A DNA stretch of 37,060 nt, taken from the NCBI GenBank assembly GCA_964401455.1, contig CAYNYI010000013.1:1-37060 (forward strand). Direction: 5' to 3'. This stretch comes from CAYNYI01 sp964401455. Lineage in GTDB: Bacteria; Fibrobacterota; OXYB2-FULL-49-7; CAYNYI01. How positions within the stretch are numbered: position 1 is the stretch's first letter; each line of letters starts with the position of its first letter. The notes beneath the pieces were generated by a model. It had not been told where the DNA came from. It made no database searches and worked only from the letters and a program-made list of their open reading frames with translations. Below are positions 34,765 to 37,060 of the stretch, one piece after another. The position numbers and the translations under genes were made by a program.

Positions 34765-34791
34765 TCAGACACTGATAAAAAACATACCCAT
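34765..34791 (-). other. Possible leader peptide 2 in the flagellin leader (8 codons)
   Basis: ATG 34791 reads MGMFFISV and stops at TGA 34765, about 67 nt before the flagellin start. GGGAGG ends 4 nt upstream of the ATG, so ribosomes could bind. It may be a translated leader peptide or a chance match. A weak hairpin with GTTCTT and AAGAAC arms (34754-34759 and 34736-34741) lies between it and the flagellin ribosome site. Confidence 0.3.
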
Positions 34792-34834
34792 AAAACCTCC
34801 CTGGTTAAGGCAAATACGTCCGTGTAAATTTTAA

Positions 34835-34873
34835 GGTGAGAATTTTGAGATATTCCAGCATCTTCTTCTCACC
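34835..34873 (-). repeat. Inverted repeat in the flagellin leader
   Basis: GGTGAGAA at 34835-34842 and its exact complement at 34866-34873 can form an 8-bp stem with a 23-nt loop in the leader RNA. It is not followed by a T-run, so it is not an intrinsic terminator. It could stabilise the leader or mark a regulator site. Confidence 0.45.
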
Positions 34874-34910
34874 AAATACCCATGGAGCTTCTCCGGGATT
34901 CCCCAATCAC
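34869..34910 (-). other. Possible leader peptide 1 in the flagellin leader (13 codons)
   Basis: GTG 34910 opens a frame of 13 codons reading VIGESRRSSMGIW and stopping at TGA 34869. AGGAG at 34918-34922 lies 7 nt upstream, almost at the predicted 5' end of the transcript. Its end overlaps the upstream arm of the inverted repeat at 34866-34873, so translation would compete with that stem. It may be chance. Confidence 0.25.
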
Positions 34911-34929
34911 GGTTCAACTCCTATTTAGT

Positions 34930-34956
34930 TTATCGGCAGAAATACTGAAAACTTTA
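34930..34956 (-). promoter_or_regulatory. Sigma-28 (FliA) promoter of flagellin
   Basis: The minus strand reads TAAAGTTT (34956-34949), an 11-nt spacer and GCCGATAA (34937-34930), which is the full enterobacterial-type FliA consensus. It begins 12 nt after the aminotransferase stop codon. The start of transcription would be near 34922, giving a leader of about 225 nt before the flagellin ATG. The match is too exact to be chance and places flagellin under late flagellar control with FliA. Confidence 0.9.
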
Positions 34957-34968
34957 GTTTTATTTTTT

Positions 34969-36102
34969 TTACAGTGTTTGAAGAACCGAATTGCAGATAT
35001 ATTCGATCTCCGAGTTCTTAAGCCCCGGGTAAACAGGCAAAGTAATGAGAGATTCCGAGGCTTTACGTGCTTCCGGAAAGTTTTCCGGAGCATAGTTATA
35101 CTTGCCGCGGTAATAAGAATGCATATGAAGCGGAATATAATGAACGCTGACCGAGATACCCTTTTCCTTGAGAATTTCAATAATTCTGTCTCTCTCAGCT
35201 AAACTTTTATTTTTAAGGCGAACCGGAAAAATATGACATGAAGAGACACAGTCTTCTTTCTCCTCCAAAGTCAGGATATCATTGGCGCCGCCGAGATATT
35301 TACGATATAAAAAGACGATATCTCTTCTGGTTTTGTGAAATTCATCCGCGCGCGAAAGCTGGTTCAGCCCGATAACCGAGGCCATATCGGTAGGATTATA
35401 TTTATAACCACGTTCAACAATATCATATCTCCAGCTGCCTTTCTTATCATAACGGTTTGCGGCATCTTTGGAAAGACCGTGAAGACGCAGAATTCTTATT
35501 TTATCGGCAAATTCCGCATCATCGATCGTAACACATCCGCCCTCTCCGGTTGTAATGCACTTATTTGCATAAAAACTGAAACATGTTGCGTCTCCGATAC
35601 TTCCAACAGACCGGCCTTTATAGAAAGCCGGAGTACAATGCGCGGCATCCTCAATCACTTTGAGGTTGTATTTTTTGGCAAGATCAATAATAGAATCCAT
35701 CTCGCATGGATGACCGGCAAAATGTACCGGAATTATGGCTTTGGTTTTTGAAGTGATTTTACTCTCAATGAGAGTCTCATCGATATTCATGGTATCCGGC
35801 CTGATATCAACAAATACCGGAACAGCGTCAAAATACTCAATAACTTCAGCGGTCGCTGCGAAAGTATAAACAGAAGTTATAACCTCGTCTCCCCGGGATA
35901 TTCCGGCAGCCGCAAGCGAAAGATGAAGGGCGGCAGTACACGAATTAACCATAATGCAATGCTTCGCATCGCAATACTCCGCAAACTTTTTCTCGAATTC
36001 AGCAGTTTTGGGACCGGTAGTAAGCCAGCCTGACCGGAGAACCTCCCCCACTTCTGCTATGGTTTTATCATCGATGGCGGGACGGAAAAAAGGTATTTCC
36101 AT
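34969..36102 (-). CDS. DegT/DnrJ/EryC1 family sugar aminotransferase
   Basis: This PLP enzyme has 377 residues, full length for the family. It carries RSGWLTTGP (23-31), a TAALHLSLAAAG segment (56-67), EDAAHCTP (151-158) and the PLP-binding Lys181 in SFYANKCITTGEGG. It resembles ArnB/PglE-type enzymes that aminate 4-keto-6-deoxy sugars, and it differs clearly from the LegC-type enzyme of the operon. It could aminate the product of the CapD-type dehydratase. It is transcribed apart from the operon, with a candidate promoter at 36182-36210. No terminator is seen before the sigma-28 promoter, so read-through into flagellin is possible. No Shine-Dalgarno site precedes the ATG. Confidence 0.88.
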   Translation of the reverse strand: MEIPFFRPAIDDKTIAEVGEVLRSGWLTTGPKTAEFEKKFAEYCDAKHCIMVNSCTAALHLSLAAAGISRGDEVITSVYTFAATAEVIEYFDAVPVFVDIRPDTMNIDETLIESKITSKTKAIIPVHFAGHPCEMDSIIDLAKKYNLKVIEDAAHCTPAFYKGRSVGSIGDATCFSFYANKCITTGEGGCVTIDDAEFADKIRILRLHGLSKDAANRYDKKGSWRYDIVERGYKYNPTDMASVIGLNQLSRADEFHKTRRDIVFLYRKYLGGANDILTLEEKEDCVSSCHIFPVRLKNKSLAERDRIIEILKEKGISVSVHYIPLHMHSYYRGKYNYAPENFPEARKASESLITLPVYPGLKNSEIEYICNSVLQTL

Positions 36103-36394
36103 TTTATTAACAGCTTGCGGTTAAATTTAATATCATTAAGAATATAATTATGATAGAATGAATATTACAAAGACAAACAATTTTATATGAGCTTTCCAAT
36201 ACAGTTTGAAGCCGGACTCATGACATTATCTTTATTTTAAGAATTAAATAATGTATCTTATACCCATAGAAAAATGGCTCACAAGTCCAAAGTATTACCT
36301 TGAAACAGCAGAATAAATATGCGACAAACAAGAAGCCGAGAAATTATTAAACAGAACCAGAGAGCAGACTACACTAACAGAAATTAAATTAACC
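36103..36394. other. Divergent AT-rich intergenic region
   Basis: This stretch of 292 nt separates the minus-strand aminotransferase from the plus-strand oxidoreductase and holds a candidate minus-strand promoter at 36182-36210. On the plus strand, ATGACA (36220-36225), an 18-nt spacer and TTAAAT (36244-36249) form a weak promoter-like pair for the oxidoreductase. A 21-codon plus-strand frame (36251-36316, starting MYLIPIEKW) lies in the same frame as the oxidoreductase but ends in TAA and has no ribosome site; I do not count it as a gene. Confidence 0.5.
36182..36210 (-). promoter_or_regulatory. Candidate vegetative promoter for the aminotransferase gene
   Basis: The minus strand shows TTCAAA, a 17-nt spacer and TATAAA, about 80 nt upstream of ATG 36102. 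The -10 box has five of six consensus bases and the -35 box four of six, with ideal spacing. The leader it would produce is AT-rich with no clear structure. Confidence 0.4.
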
Positions 36395-37030
36395 ATGGAC
36401 ACTCCACTTACAATAATCGGCGCGGGCTGCGTCGGCGCCGCCGCGGCCTACACTCTCAGGGAAAAATTCCCGGAAGCTGTGATTCTCGAAAAAAACGAAC
36501 GCGCGGGCGCGGAAACCTCGGAACGGAACTCCGGTGTAATCCACGCCGGGCTATATTACCCGGAAGGCTCGCTTAAAGCCCGCCTCTGCGTAGAGGGAAA
36601 CCGCATGATCTATGATTATTGCGAAAAAAATAATATCCCCCATCAGAAATGCGGAAAGCTCATAATAGCCGTTTCGGAAGATGAAATACCGGATATGGAG
36701 GCTCTTTACGAGAAAGGACTTAAAAACGGCTGTACACTCGAGATTATCGGCAAAGATAAAATAGATGAGCTTGAACCGGATATAAAGGCCGTAAAAGCCA
36801 TATATTCACCCTTGACCGGGATTTTCGACACCGCGCCCTTTATAGAAAGCCTGATAGCCAACTCCGGTATGGAGATCTTCTATAAAAGCGAGGCCAAAGA
36901 GATAAAGAAAATAGACGGCGGCTATGAGATTTCGGTTGAATCATCGGAGAATTACACATTTACTACAGAAAAAATCATTAACTGCGCGGGCCTCTGGTGC
37001 GACCGTGTATCGGAAAATGCCGGAATATAA
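36395..37030 (+). CDS. FAD-dependent oxidoreductase (LhgO/DAO family), interrupted near the right edge
   Basis: The 211 residues seen form the N-terminal half of a DAO-family flavoprotein. The dinucleotide-binding GAGCVGAAAAYTL lies at 9-21, an acidic residue ends strand 2 (ILEKNERAG), and SERNSGVIHAGLYYP (42-56) is typical of L-2-hydroxyglutarate dehydrogenase LhgO. IINCAGLWCDRVSE (about 195-208) is the second FAD contact. Family members run to about 370-400 residues, yet TAA at 37028 stops this frame. Reading shifted by one base from 37023 continues open (EYNRVKVESPDP) to the window end, so a frameshift or sequencing error is possible. The codons are visibly richer in G and C than those of the glycan operon. 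No clear ribosome site precedes the ATG. Confidence 0.7.
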   Translation: MDTPLTIIGAGCVGAAAAYTLREKFPEAVILEKNERAGAETSERNSGVIHAGLYYPEGSLKARLCVEGNRMIYDYCEKNNIPHQKCGKLIIAVSEDEIPDMEALYEKGLKNGCTLEIIGKDKIDELEPDIKAVKAIYSPLTGIFDTAPFIESLIANSGMEIFYKSEAKEIKKIDGGYEISVESSENYTFTTEKIINCAGLWCDRVSENAGI

Positions 37031-37060
37031 CCGGGTAAAGGTGGAAAGTCCGGATCCGGG

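Noticed and set aside
34743..34770. A second sigma-28-like pair (TGAAATTT and GGGGATAA) nearer the flagellin start
   Set aside because: The spacer is 9 nt instead of 11 and both boxes carry mismatches, while an exact consensus promoter exists at 34930-34956.
34835..34873. Inverted repeat as a terminator of the aminotransferase transcript
   Set aside because: The loop is 23 nt, the stem is only 8 bp, and no T-run follows it.
36251..36316. 21-codon plus-strand frame in frame with the oxidoreductase
   Set aside because: No ribosome site, no recognisable family, and a TAA stop separates it from the oxidoreductase start.

Overview
This window reads as a surface-glycan locus of a flagellated, probably anaerobic bacterium with a Gram-negative-type envelope. 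The evidence is a flagellin gene with a near-perfect sigma-28 promoter, four radical SAM enzymes, an undecaprenyl-phosphate type initiating transferase, a Wzx-like flippase and a Wzy-like polymerase. The mix of zinc-ribbon methyltransferases, B12-radical SAM proteins, and a nucleotidyltransferase/small-protein pair fits deep-branching, mostly uncultivated phyla. The sequence alone does not fix the taxon. No tRNA, rRNA, insertion sequence or CRISPR array was seen.

Right end (33.8-37.0 kb): a plus-strand FAD-dependent oxidoreductase is broken by a stop codon near the window edge. Divergent from it is a minus-strand DegT-type sugar aminotransferase. Twelve bases after its stop lies a consensus sigma-28 promoter (TAAAGTTT-N11-GCCGATAA). 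That promoter drives a compact, divergent flagellin through an unusually long leader of about 225 nt, and a strong hairpin terminator follows the flagellin.

Main block (about 33.73 kb down to 0.15 kb): 32 minus-strand reading frames follow one another with gaps of 0-33 nt or short overlaps (ATGA, TGATG, TAATG, GTGA), so the block looks like one very long operon. Its first part (26.6-33.7 kb) holds a nonulosonic (legionaminic-type) acid pathway: SDR epimerase, LegC aminotransferase, a formyl-THF-type N-formyltransferase, a PIG-L deacetylase, LegF CMP-sugar synthetase, a WbqC-like protein, LegG hydrolysing 2-epimerase and LegI synthase. The usual LegH acetyltransferase and a LegB dehydratase are not seen; the formyltransferase sits where LegH would be expected. 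A radical SAM/SPASM protein, a B12-radical SAM protein and a CBS-domain nucleotidyltransferase resembling PtmE come next.

The middle and distal parts (1.4-23 kb) encode glycan assembly and decoration: several glycosyltransferases, four zinc-ribbon methyltransferases, a sulfotransferase, a hexapeptide acetyltransferase, a dTDP-L-rhamnose 4-epimerase-like SDR, an AsnB-like amidotransferase, flippase, polymerase and two more radical SAM proteins. They also encode a single 822-residue protein fusing a phosphoglycosyl transferase to a CapD/PglF-type 4,6-dehydratase. A PfkB sugar kinase, a 71-residue protein and a truncated nucleotidyltransferase close the block at a probable recombination junction near the left edge.

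Taken together, the genes would make an activated 4-amino-6-deoxyhexose and a CMP-activated nonulosonate, build a lipid-linked repeat unit carrying methyl, acetyl, sulfate and possibly formyl or amide groups, and export and polymerise it. Part of this output may also modify the adjacent flagellin. These functional links are inferred from protein families and gene order.
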